A stretch of 64,000 bases of DNA from Alitta virens (lineage: Eukaryota > Annelida > Polychaeta > Phyllodocida > Nereididae): positions 17,610,360-17,674,359 of the forward strand of contig OW028585.1 of assembly GCA_932294295.1 (NCBI GenBank). Reading direction: 5' to 3'. Of the stretch, positions 33,761-63,438 are shown piece by piece. A program made the translations under genes and the position numbers. Below the pieces are notes generated by a model that was not told the origin of the DNA, searched no databases, and saw only the letters and a list, made by a program, of their open reading frames with translations. Every line of letters starts with the position of its first letter. Position 1 is the first letter of the stretch.

Positions 33761-35500
33761 GGAATTTATGAAAAAGTGCAGCACTCATACTTTGATCACC
33801 AATGTTGTTATGACCATAAAACAAACAATAGGCCTATAGTATTCAACACCTATCTCCTAAAAAAACTAAAAACCAATAAAAAAAATAAAAAACCTATATT
33901 GATAGATAGAATACTATAATAAGGTAAATGTATTATACTAACACAAGAAATGTGGATAGATAGAATACTATAATAAGGTGAATGTATTAAACTTCAACAC
34001 AATTATACACATTTTGCCGTTATAGAGTCAAAGTTAACTTTCAATGCTCTAAATGAGACTTAGGAATACAGATATTTATGCTATGTTTCTAATTCAAAAT
34101 TGCTTATTTCAGTGAATCAGCCACATTTTTATATATTTAGTGATTTAGTTTTAAAAAAACTTGGAGAATGCCCATATTTTGACACACTATCTATGACACC
34201 ACATGCTTTAATTTTGACACCCTAGCTGGTTGTAATAGGAAAATTGTTAAAGAAATAATTTTGTTTTCTTTTTTGACTTTGCATACAAAATGCTTTAAAA
34301 CAGTAATCCTTTGCAGCTGAAATTATGCTATATATCTGACTACTGTGACTTTAAAAAAACCGAAATTTCATGGTTGAAAGTAAATCCTATTTAATACATT
34401 TGATGTACCCACAATTCAAAGAATAAGGATAACATCATGTCAGACAATTTGCTCCGTCCCGCCTGCCCCTGAAGACTGGAACCCAGGAGTTGCGTAGATA
34501 TATATCTACACGAATAGATAACCTGAACTTATTTTCGACACTGTCAAAATTACATGCAACAGGTTGTCAAAAATATATTACACCCTGGTGTCGAAATTGA
34601 GGCATGCAGTGTCGGAAAAAAAAACACCACAACTATCAAATCAATAATTATTGGTACTCTTGACTGCTTCAGAATTCCTTAATAATATCAACAGAAGTTG
34701 ACCTAACAATGTGGATTTTGGGTCACTACTCCAAAAATATTTTCCTCTCGGCATGTCGAAAATTGATAATTTATGTATTTGTATGCAGATGAGAAAAAAG
34801 TTGTCATGTGACTTGTATTATCAAAGCATATGCATATTTATAAGTGTATATAGTGCACCAAAGTCTAATATTGAACAAGGCAGTGATTTTATTAGAGACC
34901 CTATGTGAATCACCGGCCATATTGGTTTAAAAAATAGAAAGACAGATAGATACAATTAGTCCAGATTTTCATTTGGCTGCTGACTACAGTGTAGGAGACT
35001 GCAGTTCCAGTGCTAATCACTGGAACCGCAGTCTCTGCTAAGCCAGCATATTGAATGAAGTAAGGTCTTTGTTAAAAATCATTCATTCAGGACTATAGGC
35101 CTGTACACTGTAGTGTAGACACGTCCACCTAAAAGCTACAAAGTTTAAATGGCCACTGATAAAGTCAACACTGAAACTACGTTTTTTTTTTTTGTTTTTC
35201 TGTGAAGTGACCCCCCCCCCCCCCCCCCCACCCCAGCGGTTCCGTTCCGTTCCGTTTCGTTGTTTACCATTAATTAGCCGTGCAGACCTAGACGGTAAAA
35301 AGAGCAGTTTTAACCGTCTAGTGCAGACCAAGTAAAAATTATTTTGAATGAGCTTTGATTATATGCCTTTAATTGCTTTCATTGGTATTATGAAATCACA
35401 CAGTCTTCATTAACACAAATTCTTAATTATATATTATATAAGTTCATCTTATAAATATAATTAACTTAAGTTCATATTATTTATTATTTATATGTGTGTG
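33761..35500. other. Intergenic region upstream of NSF
   Basis: AT-rich sequence. A ~45-bp tandem duplication (GATAGATAGAATACTATAATA) lies at 33900-33990, a strong short hairpin at 34997-35034, and a poly-C run at 35212-35229. No coding exon was recognised. Confidence 0.45.
34997..35034. repeat. Short strong hairpin
   Basis: GAGACTGCAGTTCCAGTG and CACTGGAACCGCAGTCTC pair with one mismatch across a CTAAT loop. It may be a MITE remnant or a structured-RNA hairpin; its role is unknown. Confidence 0.6.
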
Positions 35501-35538
35501 GTCTGCATGATGCCCTAAGATGAGTTACAGGGGTTTCG

Positions 35539-35738
35539 GTCCGCATTATACCACCCGTTGAACAAACGTTGATTCTTTGGTTGGACGGCTTAGACCAATG
35601 ACGTATATATACGTCATGCATTGGCTTAGACCAACAAACGAGCGCCCTTCTGTGTTGGTTTACTGCTGGTCCGCATGGTCTGCGTGGTCCGCATTATACA
35701 CTGACCCGTGACGTCACGACCACCGAACGTGGCCGAAG
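35539..35738 (+). promoter_or_regulatory. NSF promoter region with CRE elements
   Basis: A perfect CRE, TGACGTCA, lies at 35709-35716, 22 bp before the start codon. A 20-bp perfect palindrome ATGACGTATATATACGTCAT (35598-35617) has a CRE half site at each end and sits between two GGCTTAGACCA direct repeats. The word GGTCCGCATTATAC occurs twice (~35539 and ~35685). CREB/ATF-family control is a reasonable inference. Confidence 0.6.
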
Positions 35739-52397
<16,659 letters not shown>

Positions 52398-54406
52398 ATG
52401 CAAGAAAGATCACCATGTGCGTCATGTATGGTTGCAAGGTGCTGAAAGATTAAGACCCAATTCTCTACATAGTGCAAGTGGCCGTTGATCTGCGTAATGA
52501 AAAATATATGACCGATATCTGACAGTAATCGGTTAAAGTGTAGGACGCAATCTAGTTGACAAATGCTATAGCCTTCGAAAAAATATGACAAGTTCAGCTA
52601 CTGTATTAGACTTAAGAACTATAATCTTATATATATATATTTGATTTGGTACAACAAAATTTGTTATAAATCAATTACCTTTTGGCAATCTAGTGTTGGG
52701 ATTCTACTCGTTAGTTCCCCTTTCTAGTTTATTTATATTAAAGGATACAGAATGAAAGTTAGTGCGGTCGAGAGAAATCTAATTGTTTAGAAGTGCATGA
52801 CTTTTGTAATTACAAAATACCAGATCATTCCTCTAATGGTATGAATTGTGGTGAGAAAGGTCAGTTCTTGTTGTATTTGAATATTTCTAGGAGTGCTGCT
52901 AGTTGTTACTTGAGCTCAGATACATTTAAATTATTGTTGAAATCTTCTCTTGTTGGTAGATTGCGCATTTAGAATGTTATGAGTCCTAGTCTTCATTTTA
53001 AGCGGGTTGAATTATCACCACTGCATGGCTAATACATTGAATGTGCAGAACTCGATCTCCCCTGAAGTATGGTAGAGAGTGATGTAAAAGATTATCAAAT
53101 CTGCAAGAATGTTTTTCTGATTCGATTGGCGCAAAATTGTACTGACTGACCATATATCCTCTTCAATTTCACGCCAAAGTATTGTAACAGATATCCGATT
53201 GATTATTGATCCTGGAAACTGTTAAATCATGAGAACTGATCAAACTAAATACTGAGAAAATTCTCCGCGTACTGTGTACCATCTGGTCTGAAAATTGTTC
53301 TTGTGAAGATTAAATAACTTAATCCACTCACTGTTGTTAGATAGCGTTTATTATCTTTGCACGGCTGGTTGTGACAAGTGTGTTGAAGTACTGATTAATT
53401 GTAAATTAATCGCAAGAGCGTAATCTTGTTAGTGTCGTCGAGTTAGATTCGGTGTCAGAGTGTTGAGAATGATTGTTATTAAGCAAAAATGTTGATAGTA
53501 AATTTCATGTTACTGTACTTAAAATTCATTCCGCAATTTTGTTATAATATATATTATAGTATGTAATAATAAAGTATACACTACATCACGATGATCGTGT
53601 AGTTTTAGAATGGATAATATAAAATGCTCATTAGTGGTGTGTACAATAGTTGCATTTCTTTCTTTTTTTTTTATCTTTAAATTTTTGTGACACAAGTGAT
53701 CATGTTGTTTAGAACATTAAATTATTGTATTGTACACTTATTAATGCATGGTACTGTTAATGACCAACTAAGTTATGAATTATGCAATTCAATAAGCCAC
53801 TGATTTTGTGATAATTATTTATTATTTACAGGGTAGCTCCATCATTGTGTACCATTTACAACTAACTATCAGTTAATGATATTAATAAGCGATATGATTA
53901 AGTTCTGACTGGAAAATTTAAAGATGACACTGTAACACCTTGTCAGCAAAAAATGCTTTAGAATATCTAGTGAGAATTAAGACATATGTGCTGCTCATTG
54001 ATTATTTACCACAAGTTAATAGCGTAACAATATATTAAATTCGAAGTATCTGTGAAAAATTCTGGAACAGATATTGAACTCCACTTGTTTGCTGTTATTA
54101 ATTGTTTGGTTGCATTGTGTAATTAATTTAGGGGAAAAAATCAGCAGCATGAATTTTGATATTTCCCAAACAATTTGTTTGAATAAAGTAGGATTAAAAA
54201 AGATGAAATTCCATAGATTTTGCTGTCCTCATCATTAGGTACGAATTTGTTATGTACAATGTATACTGCATTGGATATATTATTTAATGCGTTGCATTTA
54301 TTAGTATAATAAATTATTTAGTATGTTTCACTTCTTCAATAACTTTTATTGTATTACTATTCTACTAACTGTATTGTTAAATCAGTCTTCACGGAGAAGC
54401 AATAAA
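52398..54406 (+). other. NSF 3' untranslated region and flank
   Basis: No coding signal. AATAAA polyadenylation signals lie at 53568-53573, 54182-54187 and 54401-54406; the first would give a ~1.2-kb 3' UTR. Confidence 0.6.
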
Positions 54407-54489
54407 GCAAGAATGAAACCATTCGACAAGTGTTTACTTATGTGTGCATGCCATAATTATGTTTCTGATAGATCTAGTATTATGAGTCA

Positions 54490-54660
54490 TTTTGTGGCGT
54501 CATGGTTAAGGCTCTTTGCAGCTCATGTAGCTGTCCTGAATTTGATTCTCAGGAAGAAGCCCATGATTAAAAATGCTCTAGGAACCACTGCAATGGTGTT
54601 GATACTTTAGAGAGATGCCAAGGTCTAATGTTAAGGTTTGAAGTTCGAACCCGCCTTAGC
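54490..54660 (+). mobile_element. Possible tRNA-derived SINE remnant
   Basis: GGCGTCATGGTTAAGGCTCT resembles an A box of Leu/Ser tRNAs, and GAATTTGATTCTC a decayed B box ~45 nt on. A TTCGAACCCGCC word (B box of the opposite strand) lies at ~54645. No functional tRNA fold is evident. Confidence 0.35.
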
Positions 54661-54960
54661 ATGGAGTAACTGAACAGATACAGATCTAAATTTTTTGCAC
54701 CACTCCAGCTAAGCGCAAATGGAGCTGTGCTGAATTACGTAGCGGACATAGTGAAGAGACATGATATAATTTTACAATTTTTAGTATCTTTTCCAACATG
54801 TGCAAGTAGGTGGCCTAATGAGAACGATGTATTCCAAGTAATCACTTTCTGACTGTATTAAACATTTTTTAATATTAACCTTTCTAATTAACGTATTTTT
54901 AATTTCACACAGTGGTAATTAAATCAATTACTTAGTACTCATTGAATGAGTTATACATAG

Positions 54961-55194
54961 GGGCGCTGCGATCATTTGTTGCTCTGGTGGCGAAGAGTGG
55001 AACTAATAGCGCATGCGCAGTGAGTGTTATTTACGAATTTGCAAAAGGCGGTTTACTTGATTTGTGAATGATCCGAACGTGTCTGAACCGATAAAGTATA
55101 ATCCTTTTAATTGTGGCATTTTAAAGAGCACAGATCAGAGACATGTGGATATTGGTTGAAGGAAGGACTTATGCGTCTAAAGAACATGATTCAG
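54961..55194 (+). promoter_or_regulatory. Promoter and 5' exon of the PLK4-like gene, NRF-1 site
   Basis: The word GCGCATGCGCA at 55009-55019 is a canonical NRF-1 palindrome. About 175 bp downstream a donor (GTAAAA at 55195) follows a short open segment. This arrangement suggests a TATA-less promoter and first exon for the downstream polo-box gene, spliced to 56340. Confidence 0.5.
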
Positions 55195-56368
55195 GTAAAA
55201 TGCAGCTCAGATTTGACATTTTTGTCTTCAACGAAGTTGGTGTTTACAAATTTGCACAGCGTGGGGAATTTGACAGTTTGATAGATGTTATAACCAGGGT
55301 TGTAGACTCCTGTACATGGCGATATTTGGATTATTTGCTAGAACTGCTGCTACAAAATGTTGTTTAGATTTTAATGTCTCATATACTCTCAGTTTACTCT
55401 CGTTGAATGAATTTAAATCTATTAAAGTTGTTCATGTTGTTACTTATTTGTTAATTGTTACATGTACATGCATGTCATTACGATTAAGATGAACCATTTT
55501 GTCCTAACTTTAGTTCATATATATCTATAGAAATATGATCATGATTGAATGGCTAAATTAGTGAATATTACTTATATAATATTATAACTAATAATATACC
55601 TAAATCCTCAAAAATACCAGTACACAAGAATAATGCACAACTGATATGATCAACACCCTGTGTGTGGGGCAATTGAATGGATTGCAATTATGATATTTGA
55701 TTTGATTGCACAGTATGACAATGCTATCATGTAAATTGCAATCGGTAAAAAAAACTAAAATTTTCTGTGCTTGTAATTGTATAACTTGCTTTGAAGAGAA
55801 TGTCATGGATATGAAGCTCTTTCTTAGAAGTTTTAACTTCTAAAGACACAAATAAAAATTAAGTGTAATTTGTTATAACCACCTTTGAGAGAATTGATTT
55901 TGACCAGGAAGGATTTTGTTGATGCAGCTTTTTTGCAGCATGCCGACAATTTCCTCATATATTAAAACTGCCCCCATCCCTTCTTATCACTTAAATTATT
56001 TAATTAACAAATTCTTTAATTATATATTCTTGTTAGGATCAGGGAGTTCTTCATTATTTGTATTATTATCATTGTTATTTGAAAACGTCTTTTTATTTCT
56101 CTAGCTTGTAGAACTTTATGTCATGTATAATCACACTATATATGATTATTATTATATTATTATTATTTGTTAATAATACAATATCTGTCATTACCTGACA
56201 ATATTTGCATGTTTAATTTTTTTTTGGGAGGTTGAATAGATTTTGATTTGATTTTCTGAATACATTGCAATTGTTCCAAACTTTGGACATTGCTTAATTG
56301 CATTAATTAGTGCTTACAAATATTTTATTTTATTTGCAGGTCAACAATTGATAGATGGAGTACAATAA
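55143..56368 (+). other. Overlapping upstream ORF in the spliced 5' leader
   Basis: If exon 55194 joins 56340, ATG at 55143 opens a 26-codon frame (MWILVEGRTYASKEHDS…QQLIDGVQ) that stops at 56366-56368, 11 bases past the A of the main ATG at 56355 and in another frame. Such an overlapping uORF would lower translation of the main protein. It depends on the predicted splice. Confidence 0.4.
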
Positions 56369-59300
56369 TGTTGTGTATGGAGTGAAAAATCACCAGGTTG
56401 CGCCAGGTGTAAAGACAAGTTATACAGCACCCTCTCGTGGAAAAACTGCATTGCTGCGACACCCATCTTCACCCCCTGTGCGACTAAGAGAAACGTAATT
56501 GGTTTTCTCACAATCAACAAAATTTCCGAACAATGACAAATGGCAAGAAAATAAACTGTGGAAAGGCATTAGATAGTTTGATCAGTGAAATGTGGACCCC
56601 ACATTTAGAATACTGAAGTCTTACAGTCAGACTAAGACTTTAACATATTAAAACTAGCAATTCTGTTAAAGTAATGGTTTTGATTATAGGTATCAGATTC
56701 AGTTTTCACTTGAAAAGAGTCTCAACAAAGTGACATGTGAATGACTTACAAATGTCTTATGACCTGGAAAATTCTCAAACCGAGCATTACTTATTTGATA
56801 TAATATGTAACATGCCAATTATTGTTTTTTACAGAGACCAAGCGGATCAGTCATATTCTCAACAGAAGAGGTACGCTCAGACCTCGAACGAAAATGAAGG
56901 GCACTTGAAAGCTCACCTGATGCCACCTCACCATCTGAGGCGTCATCTGTCCGACGACAGTTCAAAAGATTCCGGAATGGGATCGTACACCCAAATGTAC
57001 GCAAAACCTCTCGAGACTGACATTTCATCCCATAAATTGTATCATCGCGGTTGGTCGCCCGATCAAAATACAGATCGCTATCACTGCTACGAAGGTCCTC
57101 ATGGTTACGAAGGACTTAAGCCAAAATCTCCTCATGGCTGCTGTACCAAAGTAGGTTGCGGATGCGATGGAAAGGAGGAACGGAGGTACAGAACGTACGA
57201 CGCCTCTGCCTATCACGGGCACACGGGAAGTAGCAGCAGGCATGATCTTGTAGCTCGTAGACTTGCCCCTGAATTTAAAACTGGAAGAGACATAAGTCCG
57301 GCCAGTTCTAGCAGTTCTACTGGAAACAATGCTCCATTAGGGATTACTATTGCGAGTGGCAGCTCGGACAATTTGAGTGTCACCAGCAGTCGTTCAAGGT
57401 CAAGGGACGACCTTGACATATCGCTAGAACACGAGACAAAATGCAAGTCGAGCAGCCCCCAGAGCGAAACGCATTATCCCGGTGTACCTGCTAACCACAA
57501 GATGGGGTTAATGACCCAAAAGATGTACAAGAGTACTCCCGATCTATCGGAGAAACATTTACAGCAATGGCAACAACAGCAGCAACAGCAGCTACAACAA
57601 CAACAAAGGCATGCGCCCCAGTACCATAGGACGTGTAGTGACGACGGAGAAAGCAGATCAGGTCACCAGAAATCCAACCAACGAGGACATCGGAGGCGAA
57701 ACAGCAGCAAAGCAGAGGGAAAGTCGATTAAGGGGGAACCTTGTGACCTTAGGGAACCTCTGAATTCTGCAAGGTTGCGGCCTATTCGACAGAAAACCAG
57801 AAATGCTGTGGTGAGTCTTGTTTGTGCAATCGTGTAGATGGCCTTCAGTCCTTTCTCATATCTAAAATGTCCTAAAACGAACATCATGATGACTATTCAT
57901 ATAAAATCAATTGTGCCTGTTTACTAGTGATGGCACGATTCACTGATTTTAATCGATTGTCGTCAGGAAAAATAAGTAACAGCCGATATTCAATTCTAGT
58001 GTTGAAAATTCGAACGTCATTAGAGTTTGAACGTTGAGGAGTTAATGTTCTTCTTTTCATTTGTTCTCAGTCCATGGAAAAATAAAATCGGTTTAAAAAT
58101 CGATTGTCGCTTCGAGCAGCTTACCAATTGATCAATGTCAGTTTTGAGACCGATTTGCCATCACTACTGTGTACTGAGTGTTCTTTAATTGAAAGTATGC
58201 CTCAGCTGCTCAGTCAAGTGATAAGGCCGACTGAAAAAAAAAGTTTGTTTCCGATTATTTTGTTTAAAAAAGTTGGGTCGGTAGATCAGGGAATTTTATT
58301 TTTATTTATTTTTCCCTCTAAGAATAAAGGTTCAAAAGCAACAAATTGGGTGTAAAATGTCCCGTTTTTGTCAGATGCCTTAACAAAATGCTTAAAAAAT
58401 ATTCGGGTCGGGCCTTGTGAAGTCAGGTCGGTCGGAAATCGGAAACAAACAAACTTGTGATGCTTCTCTATTGTAGTCAGCATGCTTTAAGACGTTAGTT
58501 GCCGTGTGGTTATTCAGGACTTATTTGTTTAATGCAGGTGAATATTATGAGCGATGGAGATGTGTGCCTTGAGTTCATCAAGAGGAAAGAAGGAGAAGAG
58601 AGGGTCGTAGAAGTCTTCCGAATATCACCAGATGGCACCAGTGTGAGTTGTTGACAGTTACCATTACGATAATTTCAATTCCATTTCAATTTATTTAACA
58701 CGATTCAGTAATGTACAAAGTAGGTTCCTTTTCACTTGAATATGTTTCCCAACAACTGATTTAGAAAATAAGTCTCCATTTTAAATGCTCTTCTGTCATG
58801 TCTATGACTTAAATGAATTGTAGTTCATATGTGATATAATTTACTCTTTGCAGATTCAGATTTACACCCCATCAGGAGACAAAGGAGGACTCCCAGTGTC
58901 GGACCGACCTCCCCCACCTCAAGGGGACAGCAAAGGATTGAAGCATTTCATGTTCCAAGATCTACCTGAAAAGTACTGGAAACGTTACCAGTATGCCAAT
59001 AGGTAAGGATAATGCTAATTATGACGTTATCACTGAAATTATCAGTGATATGTACTATGTAATCATACTTGGCAGTACAAGTTGGTATGGCTTCAGTGCA
59101 ATATTTTAAATTTGATCCGACCAAAATCTGTATTAAGATATATATTTGTTTTATCAAGCTTTACTGCATCCATGAAGGAAAATTATATATCTAGCATATT
59201 ATTGTTATTTCATTAAAATGCGTGGCAATAAACAATGAAAAAAAAAGAAAAGAAACCAGATATTGGTAAAGAATTAAAGTATTGTTCATGTATCTACAGC

Positions 59301-62300
59301 AGAAATTGTCCAATTGTTTGCAAAATTATATAATTCTCAAATAAAGTTTCTAACTTTCCATGAAAAAGTGAAAGAAATAAATACATAAAATATAGAAATT
59401 AAGAATTTCTTATATTTCAGGTTTGTGCAGTTAGTTCGCTCAAAGACGCCCAAGGTGACCCTGTACACTCCAACGGCAAAAGCCATGCTTATGGAAAACT
59501 CTCCCGACCCCGATTTTGAGGTCACTTTTTTCGAAGGTTAGTGATCAGAAAATTTTGATTTTGCAACAAGGTCTGCTCATGAATATGACTCTAAAACAGA
59601 AAGAGGCAGAAATTATGATGAGTGTTCTCTATTTTTCAGGTGGAAAGTTCAGTCATTCTAGTGAAGGAACTAGAATCATAAGGAAGGATGGAACATCGCT
59701 AACACTTGATGGAACGACAAGTGTGCAACACCTGGCCGCCGAAATGCAACAGCTGTGGAGTTATGTGGCTGAGGTATGCATGCTTAGCAATTATGTTCTG
59801 ATTTTAAGTTTCCTCAAGTGAAAAACGCTGCTGCCAAGACTCAGAACGAAGTTCGGTTTTGGGTCTACAAGGTTACGTTGGAGTAGTCATAACGCACCTG
59901 ACAACTAGTTACTTTTTTTGAAACTTTCTCACATTGTATTATACTTGAATTAATTTCTCAATGATAGTTATTTTCTACGTTACAGTGCCGACAACGGTGT
60001 GAAGACATAGAGAGGTTGTTGACATCCATTGAAAGCGCCAGCACATATTCTTATTTTCCTGTCACTTTGGGAAGGTAAATAATTTGAGAATTTTAGGCTT
60101 TAACTCATTATTTTTCTGGTGGTAAAAATTTAAATGTATTAATTAAGAAGGCTATTGATACATGTTGATTTGAATATTCCTTATCCAGACGACCTCATAG
60201 TGATCATACGTCAATCCCCAGTCCAGCTGACTCTCATTTTGACAGGAAAAATTACACGACACCAAAAAGTCGACAGTCTTTTGGGACAGAGCCTTCTCCC
60301 GCAAGTGTGAGTATTGAAAATAAGCAAAGAAATTCATTTTTAAAATGAAACATTATTAGGGACAACAATTATGTAAGGGAATTTCGACTACAATTGATTT
60401 TTTTTTATTTCTTATTTTATATAGATGCGTTCGTTTGAGGGCACAATCATGAGCCACACGACCTACAATGGAAGCTGCCACTCAACGACGAAAGGTTCCG
60501 CTCATTCCTCTCATACCCACAGTCCTCCTGGTACCGTCCTCAGCCACCAGGGGGCTTCAAGTCAACACCGATCAATCATCAGTAACCACCAGAGTGCCAC
60601 GAGTACTGTCACCAACCAAACGCCTATTCAACAAGCAACGCCAAGCAGTCACACCAATCCCCACATGACGCCGAGACACCCAACCACCCCTGGTGTTAAT
60701 CACCAACACCACTCTCCCCCTAGTGGACAAGGAGTGCATCAACAGCAAGCCACAACACCGTCAATAACGGCTCTGCCGGCAGTGTTGTGCAGAGCTTTTG
60801 TACCTGGTATTGGCTGGGCGACTCAGGTTGGTTGACATTACAAAATCTTACTCTATTCTGGTCTTAGTGATTAATATTAAGTCATTTGATTTTTTGTTTA
60901 GACGATTATAAATTTCATTCGTAAGGTATGTTATCCATAGCCTATGGCATTTGGCTTAGCAAATTAGATACCTAAATATGACTATTTCTAAAATATAATT
61001 TTGTATGCTTACATGACTGTATTTATGCTGAACAATTAGTGCTTATACTTTTGTTCCACTGATGTGTGTTCTCAACATTTTCAAAAAGCCTGAAATTATA
61101 AACGCTTCCTCAAATGACTTCATTGTACTTTTTCTCTTCTAGTTTGTCAATGGAGAAATCGCGGTGAACTTCAACGACGGCTCCGAACTTTCGATACAGT
61201 CCTCACCCATGCTTGTGAGACACACGGACCCCGATGGAACACTTTCCAGGTATGCTATCCATTAGATCCCGTCAAATTAGTCTCAATGACAAGGTTTACA
61301 TTCGAAGTTAGTATTGTGATCCTGTCTCTGCTCGGGACCCTTGAATCTTCAGGGTCCATGGAAACTGAAGTGACCTACTTTTACGATATCGCTACGCACG
61401 TACAACGTATTGCTGACCGAACAAATTAGTTCAATGTTCACTAGTGGTGGGAGTCGGTTTCATTCTCCAAACCAATCATCGGTTGTGGGGAACCGACCGA
61501 TGATCCGTTCATAATCGGTTTGAGCATCCAACGATATCCTTCACGACATCCAACGTAAGACAGATGTAAGCAATATTGTAACATAAATTATGCATTCACA
61601 TGACCAAAGCAAAATGGAAGCGCCCATTAGTTCGTTGTTTGGGTAAAAAAATCTAATGAATTTGTTCCCCACTGGTGATTTATGCATTCCGACTAAAATC
61701 GATTGCACATTTTTGCTTCTAAGCACTTGATTAAAGGCATGAAACGACCGACTTTCGACTCTAGTCGATCATCGTCCCACCACTAATGTTCACCGCTCTA
61801 GATTGCTTCGTAAGCAGCGTATAGTATCCTAATTTTGGCGGTTTTTTATTCCTTGAACAATATTGAGCAACTTTGCAACTTTGAATTGATGACCATAGGT
61901 CAAAAGTGGCTGGGTTAGTTGTTGGTTGCTCAAATGAGAATCTGTAGACGGTCACTGTGCTCGCCCAGTAATTAAAATCACTATAGATGGTGCAGGCAGT
62001 CGACTTGTAGGCAGATCGTGATCATATAGTTTCTAATGTTCCTGTCACAGTCTGTTGAATTGTTGATGTGTTAGTGATGATATGTGATACCAGGAGAACA
62101 CAGCTCAGTATATCAATCATAAATGTGGGCTATGAGATATTTATGGCTTTAAGAAGGCATGTCATTGTTTATCTTGAAGTTTTATGATGTTGGTGTCGAA
62201 TCAGATGAATTATCATTTAACAGCTCCGTAGAAGTCATGTTGCAGCTAATGCGTTAACAGTTATCTTGTATTTTAAGTTCTGTTATGTCTTTATTGCTGT

Positions 62301-62458
62301 TTATCCATTGTCTCAATTAAATTTTCTTATTTTTCAGATTTCGTGGCTCTGACCAACTACCTGGGTCAGTGCGGTCGAAACTAGCAAGACTTCCAGATGT
62401 TATGAGTAAACTAGAATTAGCATCTAGTAAAGAATTCAATCCGCAAATGATTCAGTGA
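56355..62458 (+). CDS. PLK4: PLK4-like polo-box protein without visible kinase domain
   Basis: Exons: 56355-56494, 56835-57810, 58538-58642, 58854-59002, 59421-59536, 59640-59773, 59986-60074, 60189-60306, 60425-60826, 61143-61249, 62338-62458. All phases close to 818 aa. In order: a β-TrCP-type degron DSGMGS (residues 92-97), a Ser-rich linker with polyQ (57565-57612), [12 protein letters not shown] entering the cryptic polo boxes PB1-PB2 (~363-570; [35 protein letters not shown]), a Pro/His/Thr-rich spacer, and PB3 (~728-815; [18 protein letters not shown]). PLK4 drives centriole duplication and its polo boxes bind centriolar receptors. The N-terminal kinase (~265 aa in human) is not found upstream; TGA TAG precede the ATG in frame. 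The polo-box identity is firm; the start is uncertain. Confidence 0.82.
57925..58166. mobile_element. hAT-like MITE in PLK4-like intron 3
   Basis: A 242-bp element with ends TAGTGATGGCA and TGCCATCACTA (CA/AA variant inside), flanked by CTGTTTAC / CTGTGTAC, an 8-bp duplication with one mismatch. Confidence 0.85.
58241..58456. mobile_element. Second small TIR element in the same intron
   Basis: AAGTTTGTTTCCGATT at the left is inverted at the right as AATCGGAAACAAACAAACTT with a small indel, and GGGTCGG words lie inside both ends. The target duplication is not clear. Confidence 0.55.
61442..61785. mobile_element. hAT-like MITE in the penultimate PLK4-like intron
   Basis: A 344-bp element with ends TAGTGGTGGGA and TCCCACCACTA, flanked by a perfect 8-bp duplication ATGTTCAC (61434-61441 and 61786-61793). 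Termini are close to those of the MITE at 57925, suggesting one family. Confidence 0.9.
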
Positions 62459-63438
62459 CATTCCCTTGTTGTAGGTAATTATGGTTAATAGTTGATATAA
62501 TTTAATTAACTGAAGTTGCTGTTAATATTTCTCGGTTTGAATGCATATATCAATTGTACATTTTTCGATTAGTACCCTATATGAGCAAATGACTGCATCC
62601 AACTTATGAAATTGTACATGCGCAGAAATCTTCACTAGTTGCGTGTTATCTCAGGATACACTATATAAAATTATTCAGATTTTTCTGGATGTTTTTGATG
62701 CGTATGATCTCTTTAAAATCACAATTCTGTGAGAAAAAAAAAGTAATTTTTCTGGTTTACAGATGTAGAAAAACGGTGTTATATTTACTGTGTTTTGTAG
62801 CTTAATTTATTATCAATATTGTTTGTAGTATAATTTAATTAATTTATCAATGATATTGTTATAGCTATACTAACACGTGCTATTTTTTAATTCTCTCTGC
62901 GCAAAGTCTGGAACTAGAATGTCAAAATTTGTTGCTGAGACATGGGTTGCATACTTGTGGCGTAGATAACTAAAATTATCTGTGGGCTGTTGTGTGTAAT
63001 TGTATTAAATACGTCAGTAATCACAAATATACTGAGTGAATTCTGGTACCTGGGAATCCAATAGGTGTGCTCGTTGTGCTCTTGCAGTGCTGTCCTTTCC
63101 GTTTGAATTATATTTCCAAGTATTTTAAGTTTTCAACGGAATGTATGTTTTAATGCCAACAAATTTACTGTACATCTACTTTGTTGAGGATTTGTCCTGA
63201 AGGTTTTAAAATGTTACATTCCTCTCTGTATAGTGTTAATGGTTGTATATTTTAAATTGCATTGTACATGTGTACAGTCGCAAAATTGTATATGAATTTT
63301 AAAGCAATCAAAAAAATGTTAGCGAATATTTGGAGCGGCAACTGTGTATGACTTATATACAGTTGCCTGAACTTGCATGTGCAATTGTATGCCTGTACAA
63401 AGTGCAATCTTACTCTTCTGTAATTAATGTGTAATAAA
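62459..63438 (+). other. 3' UTR of the PLK4-like gene
   Basis: AT-rich non-coding sequence ending in a polyadenylation signal AATAAA at 63433-63438. Confidence 0.65.

Noticed and set aside
54323..54610. 95-codon open frame between NSF and the PLK4-like gene as the missing kinase
   Set aside because: Contains no kinase motif; it overlaps a polyadenylation signal and a tRNA-like SINE remnant.
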